From: Pyrinomonadaceae bacterium
GTDB lineage: Bacteria > Acidobacteriota > Blastocatellia > Pyrinomonadales > Pyrinomonadaceae
NCBI GenBank assembly: GCA_021463165.1
Contig: JAJTWY010000006.1
Location: 109,000-172,999, forward strand
DNA length: 64,000 bases
Reading direction: 5' to 3'
Below the pieces are notes generated by a model. The model worked only from the letters and a program-made list of their open reading frames with translations, made no database searches and was not told where the DNA came from. Made by a program: the position numbers and the translations under genes. Positions 1 through 8,963 of this stretch are shown in pieces (position 1 is the first letter of the stretch; the number at the start of each line of letters is the position of its first letter).

Positions 1-2
1 CC

Positions 3-197
3 CTGATGGAGTATCGACAGATGCCGATACAAAAGGCGGCCGATACGGTAATAAAGGAGAAGCTGCAGAAAGCCGGCGGTGATGGCGGTGTGATCGCCAT
101 GGATAAATTTGGTTTCATCGGGATCTCGTTCAATTCTGAAGGGATGTACCGCGCTTATATCGGCTCGGACGGCAAGCCGGTGGTCGAGATCTATTAG
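3..197 (+). CDS. Isoaspartyl peptidase/L-asparaginase, C-terminal fragment
   Basis: The reading frame is open from the window edge, so only the last 64 residues are present. The segment GGDGGVIAMDKFGFIG followed by FNSEGMYRAY matches the C-terminal end of the beta subunit of Ntn-hydrolase isoaspartyl peptidases (type III asparaginases). These enzymes hydrolyse isoaspartyl dipeptides and asparagine after autocleavage at a threonine. The cleavage threonine and alpha subunit lie outside the window, so activity cannot be judged. The stop codon is 19 nt upstream of the cinA start, so the two genes are probably co-transcribed. Confidence 0.75.
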   Translation: MMEYRQMPIQKAADTVIKEKLQKAGGDGGVIAMDKFGFIGISFNSEGMYRAYIGSDGKPVVEIY

Positions 198-216
198 GAC
201 TTTGCCGGCGACTGAG

Positions 217-1455
217 ATGCTTGCAGCGGAAATCATTGCCATTGGCTCCGAACTCCTTACGCCAGAAAGGACTGACACAAACAGTCTGTGGCTGACGGCC
301 CGGTTGAACGAGATCGGGATCGAGGTGCTTCTGAAAACCATCGTTGGCGACAGCGGCGAGCGGCTGCAGGAATCAGTCGGCGATGCTTTACGGCGATCGG
401 ACATTGTAATAACAACGGGCGGCCTGGGCCCGACGGAGGACGATATTACTCGGCAGTTTACGGCAAACGCTGTCGGCCGGGAACTGGTCTATCACGAGCA
501 TCTGGAAGCTCATCTGCGCGAGCGGTTTAGGGCGTGGGGACGCGAAATGCCGGAGATAAACAGGCGCCAGGCATATGTTATCGATGGGGCCCAGATCCTC
601 CCGAATCCAAATGGCTCGGCAGTCGGGATGCTATATGAGGAGGGTCGGAAGATGCTGGCCGTGCTCCCGGGGCCGCCTCGTGAAAATCAGCCGATGTTTC
701 TCGAACACGTTCTTCCCAAACTAACCAAAAGAGCCGGGGAAGTTTTTGTAAGGCGGCGCGTCTTGAAGGTTTCGGGGAAAGGTGAATCGGCAGTTGATGA
801 GATCGCCGCGCCGATCTACACTGCCTATCCCGAGGTTCAAACGTCGATCCTTTTTAATAAGAGCGAGGTTGAGATACACATTGCGGCCAAGGCCGATGAT
901 CCGGACAAGGCCCAGGCGATCGCCGATGAGCTTGCAGACCGCTTGGCGGCGGCCCTGGGGAAAGCTGTCTTTTCAACCTATGGTGAATCGATGGAAGAGG
1001 TCGTCGGAAAGCGGCTGCTCGAGCTCGGCGAGACCGTTTCGGTCGCCGAAAGCTGTACCGGGGGATTGATCGGTCGTCGTTTTACCGAGGTGCCGGGGTC
1101 TTCTTCCTATTTCATGGAGGGGGCGATCACGTATTCGAACGCCGCAAAGATGCGAACGCTCGGAGTGTCGGCCGAAATATTAGAAACGTACGGAGCAGTA
1201 AGTGCCGAATGTGCCGAGGCGATGGCCCGCGGAATGAGGGAATACGCCCGAACCGACCATGCGGTCGCGGTCACGGGAATTGCCGGCCCGGACGGCGGCA
1301 GTGATGATAAGCCCGTCGGGACGGTTTTTATCGGGTATGCGGGCAGGGATGTCGTTAGATCGATCAAGCTTGTTTTGCCCGGTGATCGCTATCTGGTTCG
1401 TTGGCGTTCGAGTCAGGCAGCGTTGGATTATTTGCGGCGGCAGCTCGGGCGATGA
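217..1455 (+). CDS. cinA: CinA family nicotinamide-nucleotide amidase
   Basis: 412 residues when started at the ATG at 217; the frame is open further upstream but overlaps the preceding gene. The N-terminal half is a MoCF/COG1058-type domain with TGGLGPTEDD at residues 67-76 (pyrophosphatase fold). The C-terminal half, from about residue 255, is the CinA deamidase domain with SVAESCTGG and VTGIAGPDGG. The family converts nicotinamide mononucleotide to nicotinate mononucleotide in pyridine-nucleotide recycling and hydrolyses ADP-ribose. Length matches full two-domain CinA proteins (about 410-430). It is cytoplasmic. It lies downstream of an amidohydrolase-type gene, with no visible link to the secretion genes that follow. 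Confidence 0.92.
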   Translation: MLAAEIIAIGSELLTPERTDTNSLWLTARLNEIGIEVLLKTIVGDSGERLQESVGDALRRSDIVITTGGLGPTEDDITRQFTANAVGRELVYHEHLEAHLRERFRAWGREMPEINRRQAYVIDGAQILPNPNGSAVGMLYEEGRKMLAVLPGPPRENQPMFLEHVLPKLTKRAGEVFVRRRVLKVSGKGESAVDEIAAPIYTAYPEVQTSILFNKSEVEIHIAAKADDPDKAQAIADELADRLAAALGKAVFSTYGESMEEVVGKRLLELGETVSVAESCTGGLIGRRFTEVPGSSSYFMEGAITYSNAAKMRTLGVSAEILETYGAVSAECAEAMARGMREYARTDHAVAVTGIAGPDGGSDDKPVGTVFIGYAGRDVVRSIKLVLPGDRYLVRWRSSQAALDYLRRQLGR

Positions 1456-1549
1456 GCCGCTGCGTATTTGAAAAAAAAGCTTTTGAAACTTTGCTGGGAG
1501 CTTGACGTGTAACTGTCTTGACTACAAGTCGCTCTGTCGGAAGTTCAAT

Positions 1550-4132
1550 ATGGATTGGATTGTTATGAAAAGATCGATCAGCCTTCGCGTTTTCCTAAGT
1601 TGTCTGTTGGTGTTCTCGATGCTCTCGCCGATCTCGGTGCTCGCGGGTGATAACGGCAAGAAGTATTTCAACCAGGGCATGAAGCACGAATACGCCGAGG
1701 AATGGGACAAGGCCGTTGAGCAATTTGCTCTGGCGGTCGCGGAAACGCCAAAGAATCCTGAATATCGGCTGCATCTCACGCGTGCGCTTTTTAATGCGTC
1801 TCAGCAGTTCTTGAAGAAAGGCAGCACGGCAGCCAAAGAGATGGACTATGAAACAGCCTACGCTTTGTTCCGCCGCGCATACGCGTTCGACCCCACGAAT
1901 GAACTTGCGAAATCCGAGATGGAGCGGATGGTTCGCCTGCAGCAGGAGATAAACGAGGGCTCTACAGAAAAGGCGCCCGGAAAGGATCCGGCCGGCAAGG
2001 TCAAACTGGTGACAACGGGATACACTCCACCGACAACGCCGGTCACACAGGTGTCGCAGAAGCTCGAGAAGCTGCGTGACCTGCCGTTCCCATCCGGTGT
2101 CGATATCCAGTTCATTATAAAAGAGCTTGCCCGCGATCTTGACCTCAATGTACTGTTTGACAACGAGTCGTTCCGCACCGCTGGCCGGAAGGTACAGATC
2201 GATCTCAAGAACGTTACAGCCGCGCGTGCCCTCGATTATATCTTCTTACAGGAAGGCCTTTTCTTTCAGAAGGTCGGGCCGAGAACGATCATTGTCGCGA
2301 ATCAGCAGGCACGTCAGAAGTTTCAGCAGATGGTTCTGCGAACATTCTATCTCGCAAATGCTGCGCCGAAAGATATCGTAAAAGTCGTACAGACCGCGAT
2401 ACCTGCCCAGCCCGGCCGGAGCCAGACGATCGTGCTGCCCGACGAATCGACCAACAGCGTTACTATTCGCGATACGTCGGAGAATATTCGGCTGATCGGC
2501 CAACTGATCAAATCGCTCGACAAAGACCGTGCTGAGGTCGTAATGGACGTGGCGATCTACGAAGTCAACAAGAACGATCTGCTCCAATTCGGTAACCAGG
2601 TCGGTACACAGCAGCAGTTGACCAACCTGAGCGGAAGCCAGCCGGCCCAAGTGAGGCTTGGAGGGCAGGGACTATTTGCTCAGGCGGTGGGTACGGCCGC
2701 TGCCGCGGCGGTATCGTCGGTGGTTCCAACGGGCATTTTGTTACCGTCGGCGAATCTTGCAGCGTTCCAGAGCAAGAACGACACACGGCTTCTCGCGTTT
2801 TCGCAGATCCATGCATTCAATAACGAGGACTCCGAGGCTAGGATCGGCCAGCGAGTTCCGGTACGCTCCGCTTCCTTCAATACGGGGTTGAACACGACTG
2901 GACAGGTTGGAAACACCGGTGGTATTGTTTCCGACGTCATCAACTATGAGCAGGTCGGCCTCACCCTAAAGTTCAAGCCTATCGTCTTTCCGAATCAGGA
3001 CGTGCAGGTGGGCATGGAGATCGAGTCGAAGGACGTTTCGGGGGCCCAGACGCTTACACCAACATTTACTGAACGCAAGATCAAAGGAACCGCACGCATC
3101 CAGAACAACAAGACCCTCCTGCTTGCTAGTGTGGCTCAGGGTGTCGAAAGTAAGGGCAAACAGGGGCTGCCGATCCTGGGACTGATCCCGATCATCGGAA
3201 GGCTCTTTACGGCGCCGACAAGGGATAATCGTCAAGTTGACATTGTAATAGCCGTTACACCACGTGTGATCCGAGCTCCCGCCATCCTGCCGGAGGATGA
3301 GGCCGAGCGGCAGACTGGTGCTATGGGAACGCCTACCACGGGGTCGCTTGAAGAACTAGTTGCGGAGGAAGAGAGGGAAGAGATGCTTGCCGCGGCCAGG
3401 CGGCTATCGAATTCATCGGCGATCCAGCTGCCAGACCAACCGGTCGAGTATGTGAAATCCGAAGTGGTCGATGTCAGCAAGACCACCATTACAGATGCCG
3501 ATATGACATCGGCAAAATCGCTGGAAGCCGGTATCCCCAACCTTAAGCCCATCGACAATTCGGCAAAGGCCCTCCAGCTGACGCAAACTTCGAATGTCGT
3601 TGCTCAACCCGTCGCTACGGATCCTGTGGTCCAACCGGCCGAGCCGCCCGTCAGGACGCTGGAGATCGTAGAGAAGCCTGAGAATATGGAACCGGCAAAG
3701 GCCGAGCAGGTTGAACGTGCTGAGTCGCCTGAGATGGCTCCGGCCGTCGAAGTCAAGCTGGGCGGCGAACAAACGGAGATGAAGGCCGGAGAAAAACGAC
3801 GGATCCCGGTTCTCCTGAACGGCGAAGGGTTATTCCGGACAGCGACGATGGGGTTGACCTACGATCCCGCGAAATTGTCCGTCAGGGCGGTCAACTACGG
3901 CGATATCTTTGGCCGCCTGGCCAATACGGCCGCTTTGCCGTTTCTCAATGACAAAGGAAAACTCTATGTAACCCTGACCGCCGATGGCGAGACGGGGCAT
4001 TCGGCGACCGGCATTTTTGCTTACATTGAGATCGAAGCACGGACGGACGGAAGGCCGGAGATCGGCTTTGACCGTGATATGTTCAATTTTCAGACGGCCC
4101 GTGGCAAGATCCTGGACCTGAAGTTTCAGTAA
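1550..4132 (+). CDS. Secretin (GspD/PilQ superfamily) with C-terminal cohesin-like domain
   Basis: 860 residues from the ATG at 1550, which has a GGAAG box 6 nt upstream; ATG 1565 is an alternative. A hydrophobic signal segment (about residues 10-30) is followed by TPR-like helices (about 35-125), a secretin N-terminal/STN-like domain (about 175-265), a NolW-like domain (about 270-320) and the secretin core (about 322-575, ending IVIAVTPRVIRAP). An acidic/proline linker leads to a cohesin-like beta domain (about 735-860). It should form the outer-membrane ring for a type II secretion or type IV pilus system. The stop overlaps the next start (TAATG), so translation is coupled to the pseudopilin. 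The cohesin-like extension is unusual for a secretin. Confidence 0.88.
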   Translation: MDWIVMKRSISLRVFLSCLLVFSMLSPISVLAGDNGKKYFNQGMKHEYAEEWDKAVEQFALAVAETPKNPEYRLHLTRALFNASQQFLKKGSTAAKEMDYETAYALFRRAYAFDPTNELAKSEMERMVRLQQEINEGSTEKAPGKDPAGKVKLVTTGYTPPTTPVTQVSQKLEKLRDLPFPSGVDIQFIIKELARDLDLNVLFDNESFRTAGRKVQIDLKNVTAARALDYIFLQEGLFFQKVGPRTIIVANQQARQKFQQMVLRTFYLANAAPKDIVKVVQTAIPAQPGRSQTIVLPDESTNSVTIRDTSENIRLIGQLIKSLDKDRAEVVMDVAIYEVNKNDLLQFGNQVGTQQQLTNLSGSQPAQVRLGGQGLFAQAVGTAAAAAVSSVVPTGILLPSANLAAFQSKNDTRLLAFSQIHAFNNEDSEARIGQRVPVRSASFNTGLNTTGQVGNTGGIVSDVINYEQVGLTLKFKPIVFPNQDVQVGMEIESKDVSGAQTLTPTFTERKIKGTARIQNNKTLLLASVAQGVESKGKQGLPILGLIPIIGRLFTAPTRDNRQVDIVIAVTPRVIRAPAILPEDEAERQTGAMGTPTTGSLEELVAEEEREEMLAAARRLSNSSAIQLPDQPVEYVKSEVVDVSKTTITDADMTSAKSLEAGIPNLKPIDNSAKALQLTQTSNVVAQPVATDPVVQPAEPPVRTLEIVEKPENMEPAKAEQVERAESPEMAPAVEVKLGGEQTEMKAGEKRRIPVLLNGEGLFRTATMGLTYDPAKLSVRAVNYGDIFGRLANTAALPFLNDKGKLYVTLTADGETGHSATGIFAYIEIEARTDGRPEIGFDRDMFNFQTARGKILDLKFQ

Positions 4133-4773
4133 TGATGAAGCTTTCCGAAAAGTTTGGCCGACAATCAGGCTACAGCATGCTTGAGCTGGTGGCTACGCTT
4201 GGCGTGCTCGCGGTGCTGGTAATGGGAACGATCCCGATGGCCCAGAACGCTCACAAGCGCCAAAAGGAACAGCGGCTGAGAGATGCCCTCGCGATGATGC
4301 GCCGAGCGATCGACGAGTTCCGACGGGACACCTTCGGTGCTTGTCCGCAGGGAATGGTGAATTCCGTCAACCCGACGATCCCCGGCGGTGGCGGTGCACC
4401 GGCCGATCCACGAAGCCGCGTTGTCATTGACGATTGCACTATCTTTGATACCGAAAATCTCGACCGCTACCCGCCTTCTCTTCAAATTCTGGTGGATGGG
4501 GTCAAGGTTCGCTCCCGGATGCCGACAATGATAAGCGGAAGCGGCATCAGGGACGGTTCGCTGCAGGCCACCGAGATCAACGAAGAGAAGGAGATAATCA
4601 AGGTTTACCTGCGGGAACTGCCGATCGACCCGATGACCGGCGAACAAGATTGGAAACTTCGGTCGTCGTATCAGGACGTAGGTTCGGATAGTTGGGACGA
4701 TATCAATGTCTTCGACGTACGGTCTTCCTCGGAGGAAGAGGCGTTGAATGGAGAGAAGTATAGTGATTGGTAG
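4132..4773 (+). CDS. Type II secretion/pilus pseudopilin (first)
   Basis: 213 residues. A short positively charged leader ends in G, followed by YSMLELVATLGVLAVLV. This is the class III prepilin signature: prepilin peptidase cuts after Gly, with Glu at +5 and a hydrophobic N-terminal helix. The mature part resembles GspG-like pseudopilins, with QRLRDALAMMRRAIDEFRRD and a late LPIDPMTGEQDW segment typical of the major pseudopilin loop. It has an insertion with Cys pairs (GACPQG, DDCTIF) that could form a disulfide. It overlaps the secretin by 1 nt and the next pseudopilin by 26 nt, which supports one operon. Confidence 0.85.
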   Translation: MMKLSEKFGRQSGYSMLELVATLGVLAVLVMGTIPMAQNAHKRQKEQRLRDALAMMRRAIDEFRRDTFGACPQGMVNSVNPTIPGGGGAPADPRSRVVIDDCTIFDTENLDRYPPSLQILVDGVKVRSRMPTMISGSGIRDGSLQATEINEEKEIIKVYLRELPIDPMTGEQDWKLRSSYQDVGSDSWDDINVFDVRSSSEEEALNGEKYSDW

Positions 4774-5188
4774 AGGAAAAAGGTCAACGGTCCGTTGTCA
4801 TCGGTCAGACGGTCAGAAAGGTTTTACTCTTCTGGAACTGATCATAGCGATGTTCATCATGATCATCCTGCTTTCGATCGCTATTCCGACCTACCAGCGG
4901 AGCGTTCGCAATGCGCGCGAGATAGTTCTCAAGGAAAATCTCTTTCAGATCAGGCGGGCGATCGATCAGTTTGCAGGCGACAAGGGGAAGCTCCCCGCTT
5001 CTGTCGATTCGCTTGTCGAGGAGAAGTATCTTAGGGAAAAGCCGATCGACCCTATTACTGAAACGGCGGAGTGGGATGAGATCCAGGGCGAGGACCCAAA
5101 CTCACCGGACGGCGAACAAGGCCTGGTAAACGTAAAGAGTATGGCTCCGGGTGAAGACTTGAACGGCGTTTCCTTTAGCGAATATTGA
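4748..5188 (+). CDS. Type II secretion/pilus pseudopilin (second, GspG-like)
   Basis: 146 residues. The prepilin peptidase site is QKG^FTLLELIIAMFIMIILLSIAIPTY with Glu at +5. The basic leader of about 24 residues is longer than usual and is encoded by a stretch rich in repeated CGGTC words (about 4785-4815). AGAGG stands 6 nt before the ATG, inside the previous gene. The segment LREKPIDPITETAEWD matches the GspG C-terminal region. It probably assembles with the previous protein into a short pseudopilus below the secretin. Two GspG-like genes in tandem suggest paralogy within the operon. Confidence 0.87.
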   Translation: MERSIVIGRGKRSTVRCHRSDGQKGFTLLELIIAMFIMIILLSIAIPTYQRSVRNAREIVLKENLFQIRRAIDQFAGDKGKLPASVDSLVEEKYLREKPIDPITETAEWDEIQGEDPNSPDGEQGLVNVKSMAPGEDLNGVSFSEY

Positions 5189-5189
5189 T

Positions 5190-6122
5190 GTGATTATGTT
5201 TTCCTCGTTCACCCAGCCAAAATATCCAAATGCGGCTCTCGGTATCGAGAGCAATTCTTTGTCGGCCGTCTCGCTTTCCGGTGGAAAGCGTGGCTATTCG
5301 GTCAATCGTGCCGGTTCGCTTGAGCTGCCGCCGGGGCTCCTCGTCCCCAGTTTTCTCGACCCCAATATCACGGATCATCAGGAATTCGCTTCGTGCCTGC
5401 GTGAAGTGACGGAGATGGCAGGTCTTCTAAAGCAAAAGCGGTGGTCGATCGCCCTTCCAAGCCATGCTGCCCGTACGGCGATCTTGGCGCTTGAAAGCGA
5501 ACCTGCATCGAAACAGGAAGCTGAAGAGGTTCTCGATTGGAAGGCTGAGCAAACCTTTGGAGCCCCTGCGGCTGAGCTCCGCATAGCAAAGGAGCGCATT
5601 TCGCCGGACGAAGAGGGGCGATCGCGATATTTTGCAACCGCGATTCGCCTGCAGGTGATCGACGAATACGAATCGCATTTCGAGTCGCTTGGATGGAAGG
5701 CCGGGTTGATCCTGCCGCGAGCTGTCGGGGAAGCGAACTGGCTCCTCGGACAGAAGACCGCTGCGGATTCCTTGTTGATCAGCGGGAATGAGGATGGATT
5801 CACAGCCCTGCTGCTACGCGGCCTTGAGCCGGCCGTTGTTCGATCGGTCAATTGCGGGCCTGCCGAGATCGATGACGAGATCTATCGGTTGGTAATGTTT
5901 TATGGCGACCGATTTGGCCGCGACGGTTCCGGTATGCTCGAGCGATTACTGGTCGTTGGCCGGGGCCTCATTCCTTCGCAGGTGCAGAAGATCGCCTCGG
6001 AAGCCCTTCAAAGAAATATTGGCGTAATGTCGTCCGACGATGTGGGGCTTCGCATTCCTGATGGATCTCTCAGCTTCAATGACCTCGCGGCCCCGGCCGG
6101 GTTGGCAGCGATGGGAGCCTAG
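5190..6122 (+). CDS. PilM/GspL-like actin-fold assembly protein
   Basis: 310 residues from GTG 5190, or 308 from ATG 5196. The opening pattern (ALGIESNSLSAVSLSGG) and the later LLVVGRGLIP resemble the phosphate and adenosine motifs of PilM/GspL-type actin-like proteins. No membrane segment is visible, which favours a cytoplasmic PilM-like role at the inner face of the assembly machine. It follows the second pseudopilin by 1 nt and is the last gene of this operon here. No ATPase (GspE/PilB), GspF/PilC or PilNO gene is present, so the rest of the system must be elsewhere. Family assignment rests on pattern and context. Confidence 0.6.
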   Translation: MIMFSSFTQPKYPNAALGIESNSLSAVSLSGGKRGYSVNRAGSLELPPGLLVPSFLDPNITDHQEFASCLREVTEMAGLLKQKRWSIALPSHAARTAILALESEPASKQEAEEVLDWKAEQTFGAPAAELRIAKERISPDEEGRSRYFATAIRLQVIDEYESHFESLGWKAGLILPRAVGEANWLLGQKTAADSLLISGNEDGFTALLLRGLEPAVVRSVNCGPAEIDDEIYRLVMFYGDRFGRDGSGMLERLLVVGRGLIPSQVQKIASEALQRNIGVMSSDDVGLRIPDGSLSFNDLAAPAGLAAMGA

Positions 6123-6201
6123 GTTTGGGAGGTCCGGCGAACCTCATTTTCTTCCAGATCTCTGCACGACCGGCACCCGCCCGATCACCATCGATCCCGT
6201 T

Positions 6202-6229
6202 TTGACCCCTGAAACATTTCGGATAGACT
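6202..6229 (+). promoter_or_regulatory. Candidate sigma-70-type promoter for the ECF sigma operon
   Basis: TTGACC (6202-6207) and TAGACT (6224-6229) are separated by 16 nt and end 22 nt before the sigma-factor ATG. The fit to the consensus is fair. It lies in a 129-nt gap that otherwise contains no gene. Confidence 0.4.
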
Positions 6230-6251
6230 TAGCGTAGTAAACCGAAGGACG

Positions 6252-6857
6252 ATGTCAGCCCAGGCGATCTCAATCGATGGACTCAGGGTTCTCACGGACG
6301 GCGAATTGATCGCAAGTGCCGTGGCGGGTCGTGTCGATGGTTTTGAAGAGTTGGTCCGACGCTATCAGCGGCCGATAACGAGCTATGTTTTTCGAATGCT
6401 TGGCGATTATGACCTGTCGCTGGATGTTACGCAGGAAGTCTTTATAAAGGTTTACAACTCGCTCTCAAAATACAGCCCTGAATATAAGTTTTCGACCTGG
6501 CTTTATCGCATCGCCCATAATGCGGCGGTCGATCACATGCGTCGAAATTCGATCACGCCGCAGAGCCTTGAGGCTGAGAACGCTGATGGTTCTTACCAGC
6601 TGCAGCTAGAGAGCCGAGTGGCTTCGCCTGAACAGGACCGCGAGCGCAGCGAATGGCGGACTGAGATAGATACCGTCGTCAGATCTTTGCCGGCACCGTA
6701 TCGCGACCTGATCGTCCTCAGACACAGCCGAGATCTAAGTTATGACGAGATAGCCGACATCACGGGACTGCCGCTTGGAACGGTCAAAAATCGATTGTTT
6801 CGGGCCCGCGAAATGATGCGCGAGATCTTTATTCAACGAGGCTTTACCGGAGTTTAG
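6252..6857 (+). CDS. RNA polymerase ECF sigma factor (RpoE-like)
   Basis: 201 residues. Region 2 (about 20-95) contains YVFRMLGDYDLSLDVTQEVFIKVY and FSTWLYRIAHNAAVDHMRR, the core-binding and -10 recognition helices. Region 4 (about 135-195) contains LPAPYRDLIVLRH and YDEIADITGLPLGTVKNRLFRAR, the -35 helix-turn-helix. It directs RNA polymerase to a stress or envelope regulon. A zinc-finger membrane protein encoded two genes downstream is the probable anti-sigma factor. The gap to the next gene is 3 nt, so the genes form an operon that may be autoregulated. Confidence 0.93.
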   Translation: MSAQAISIDGLRVLTDGELIASAVAGRVDGFEELVRRYQRPITSYVFRMLGDYDLSLDVTQEVFIKVYNSLSKYSPEYKFSTWLYRIAHNAAVDHMRRNSITPQSLEAENADGSYQLQLESRVASPEQDRERSEWRTEIDTVVRSLPAPYRDLIVLRHSRDLSYDEIADITGLPLGTVKNRLFRAREMMREIFIQRGFTGV

Positions 6858-6860
6858 ACT

Positions 6861-7238
6861 ATGAGCTACAACATTCAGCCGATGGGGCCGAGTTCACTTC
6901 AGACGGCGGAAGAAAGGCAGATGGGCCTGTTTCTGCATCTATCGGGGCTTGCATTTGCGTTTGTCTTTCCCCTCGGGATCGTACTGCCGATAATCCTTTG
7001 GCAGACCCAGAAGGAAAAGATGCCGGTTCTGGATGCACACGGAAAGATGGTGACGAACTGGATGATCTCGGCAACCATCTATTTCTTTGCAAGCTTCATT
7101 CTGATGTTCGTGCTTATCGGATTTCTAACGGTTTTTGTGGTCTTGTTGTTGACGATCATTTTTCCGATCATTGGCGGGGTCAAGGCAAATAACGGCGAGA
7201 TGTGGAATTATCCGCTGACGATCAAGTTTCTTAAGTAG
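6861..7238 (+). CDS. DUF4870-type small membrane protein
   Basis: 125 residues with an N-terminal segment (QTAEERQMGLFLHLSGLAF) and three or four hydrophobic helices (about 24-50, 65-85, 85-110). This pattern is typical of the DUF4870 family of small integral membrane proteins of unknown function. It lies between the sigma factor and its probable anti-sigma factor. That position suggests a role in sensing or in membrane tethering of the regulator, but this is inferred from location only. Confidence 0.7.
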   Translation: MSYNIQPMGPSSLQTAEERQMGLFLHLSGLAFAFVFPLGIVLPIILWQTQKEKMPVLDAHGKMVTNWMISATIYFFASFILMFVLIGFLTVFVVLLLTIIFPIIGGVKANNGEMWNYPLTIKFLK

Positions 7239-7241
7239 TTG

Positions 7242-7811
7242 ATGGAGACGTTCGCAAAAGCAATAGGGGCCGGCTGTCCGGCGACGGAGATCTCGGCGTA
7301 TATCGATGGCGAGTTGGAATCGGCGCGTGAACTCGAAATGGAGGCCCATTTCGCGGTATGTCGCGAATGTGTCGCGGAGCTTAATCTGCAGAAGCGATTT
7401 CTTTGCGATCTGAATTTGAACCTTAAGGATCAGCAGATCGACCTACCGGCTGATTTCACTAAGCAGATCGTTACTAATGCCGAGAGCACTGTTGCCGGGC
7501 TGCGTAGGCCAATGGAACGGTTCAATGCCATATTCATATGTGCGGCCATCTTGCTTTTCGTTATGTTTGCGACCGGGGCTGAGGTCGGCGGAGTCACATC
7601 AAATTTGTATTCGTTCTTCGAACGCATAGCGATGGTCGGCGGGATGCTAGGACATCTTGCTTATTCGCTTGTTCTCGGCGTCGTGATCGTCGTCCGAACA
7701 TTTGCCGGCAAGGCTCCATTCGATGCGGCTGGGATAATGGCCTTCGCAATGGTATTTTGTATGGCTATCATGCTGGTCTTGCGACGGCTGTCGCAGGTTC
7801 GGAAAGCCTGA
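7242..7811 (+). CDS. Zinc-finger transmembrane anti-sigma factor
   Basis: 189 residues from ATG 7242; a TTG at 7239 is directly adjacent. The N-terminal cytoplasmic domain has the anti-sigma signature ISAYIDGELE and then the zinc motif H-x3-C-x2-C (HFAVCREC), as in RsrA/ChrR-type anti-sigma domains. Two or three hydrophobic segments follow (about 90-115, 130-155, 160-182). It should hold the upstream ECF sigma factor inactive at the membrane until a signal releases it. Its place in the same transcript as the sigma gene supports this pairing. The signal cannot be read from the sequence. Confidence 0.85.
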   Translation: METFAKAIGAGCPATEISAYIDGELESARELEMEAHFAVCRECVAELNLQKRFLCDLNLNLKDQQIDLPADFTKQIVTNAESTVAGLRRPMERFNAIFICAAILLFVMFATGAEVGGVTSNLYSFFERIAMVGGMLGHLAYSLVLGVVIVVRTFAGKAPFDAAGIMAFAMVFCMAIMLVLRRLSQVRKA

Positions 7812-7827
7812 TCGTCAGATTTCTACC

Positions 7828-8817
7828 GTGAGTCACTCGATACTGAAAATTAACGGGCTGACGACAGGCTCGGGCCGGTCAATGAGGCACTTTACATCGC
7901 CCTCGGCACGAGTCTTTCTTCTGGCGGCGACGGTACTATTCCTCCAAATGGTCGCCTACGGAGTAGTTACCTTCCATCCGGAAATCACTGTTTCCGACGA
8001 TCAGACAACGGTGATCGTCAACGACGCGCCCGACCAGGACGTGATAGTTCTCGGTAAGTCGGTGATCGTCCAGAAGCGTGCAAAGGGTGTACTTGCGGTC
8101 GGCGGCGACATTGTAGTCGAAGGACGGGTCGAAGGCGATGTCGCGACGGTCGGTGGAAATGTGATCCAGAAGAAGGACGCTTATGTTGGCGGCGACGTCA
8201 TCGTTTTCGGAGGTGCGTATAAGCCGGAAAGCGAAACGCCTCTACGGGAACCGGGAAAAGAAACCGTGATGTTCGGCGTCTTCGAAGAGGAACTGCGAAG
8301 CATGGGACAGGATCCGTCGCAGATACTGGCGCCGAACCTGAGCCTCGGATTCCTCGCTCAACGACTTATCATCGCGCTCTTCTGGTTCATAATTACGCTC
8401 GCTTTTACGACACTCGCTCCCGGAGCTATCGGCCGTTCGGTGGCGCGTTTACAGCTATCGACCCTCAAGGTGATGGCGGTAGGAGCCGCAACATTTCTGT
8501 TCATCTCGGCGGTCATCATTGCCGGGACTGTTGCGCTTCCCAACTATTTGAGTGCTACGCTTGGCGTGATGGGAGCGGTTCTTGTGCTTCTCGGCTTTGT
8601 ATTCGGCCGAGTGGTGCTCCAGGTCAGTGTTGGCAAACTCATCCAAAAGCACTTCCTGGCGGGTAACAATCGTTCTGAGACCCTGGCGATCCTGATCGGG
8701 GTGCTCTCGTGGACATTATTGCTTTCGCTTCCATATATCTGGGTCATCGCTCTCTTCGTCGTTTTCGCTGCCGGGCTCGGTCTGGTAGTGACCGGCAGGA
8801 CGAGTTCCCATACCTAG
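7828..8817 (+). CDS. Polymer-forming (bactofilin-like) domain membrane protein
   Basis: 329 residues from GTG 7828. After an N-terminal hydrophobic segment (about 28-48) comes a short right-handed beta-helix-like stretch with repeats such as VLAVGGDIVVEGRVEGDVATVGGNV and VGGDVIVFGG (about 80-130), as in bactofilin/polymer-forming proteins. The C-terminal half has four or more membrane helices (about 180-325). It is 16 nt downstream of the anti-sigma gene and is probably the last gene of the same operon, so it may be an envelope effector or sensor. Function is unknown. Confidence 0.65.
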   Translation: MSHSILKINGLTTGSGRSMRHFTSPSARVFLLAATVLFLQMVAYGVVTFHPEITVSDDQTTVIVNDAPDQDVIVLGKSVIVQKRAKGVLAVGGDIVVEGRVEGDVATVGGNVIQKKDAYVGGDVIVFGGAYKPESETPLREPGKETVMFGVFEEELRSMGQDPSQILAPNLSLGFLAQRLIIALFWFIITLAFTTLAPGAIGRSVARLQLSTLKVMAVGAATFLFISAVIIAGTVALPNYLSATLGVMGAVLVLLGFVFGRVVLQVSVGKLIQKHFLAGNNRSETLAILIGVLSWTLLLSLPYIWVIALFVVFAAGLGLVVTGRTSSHT

Positions 8818-8963
8818 CAAGGGGCGGCAGAACTTTGCAGTTTCTTTGCATTTCTTTACAAAATCACTCGAACCTTACTGCTAGTATTGACGTCATAGTC
8901 CTTGAAGGGCACTGCTTCGTCGTGTTTCACACGTAGGAACTTCTAGGACAAAGATTTACGAAC

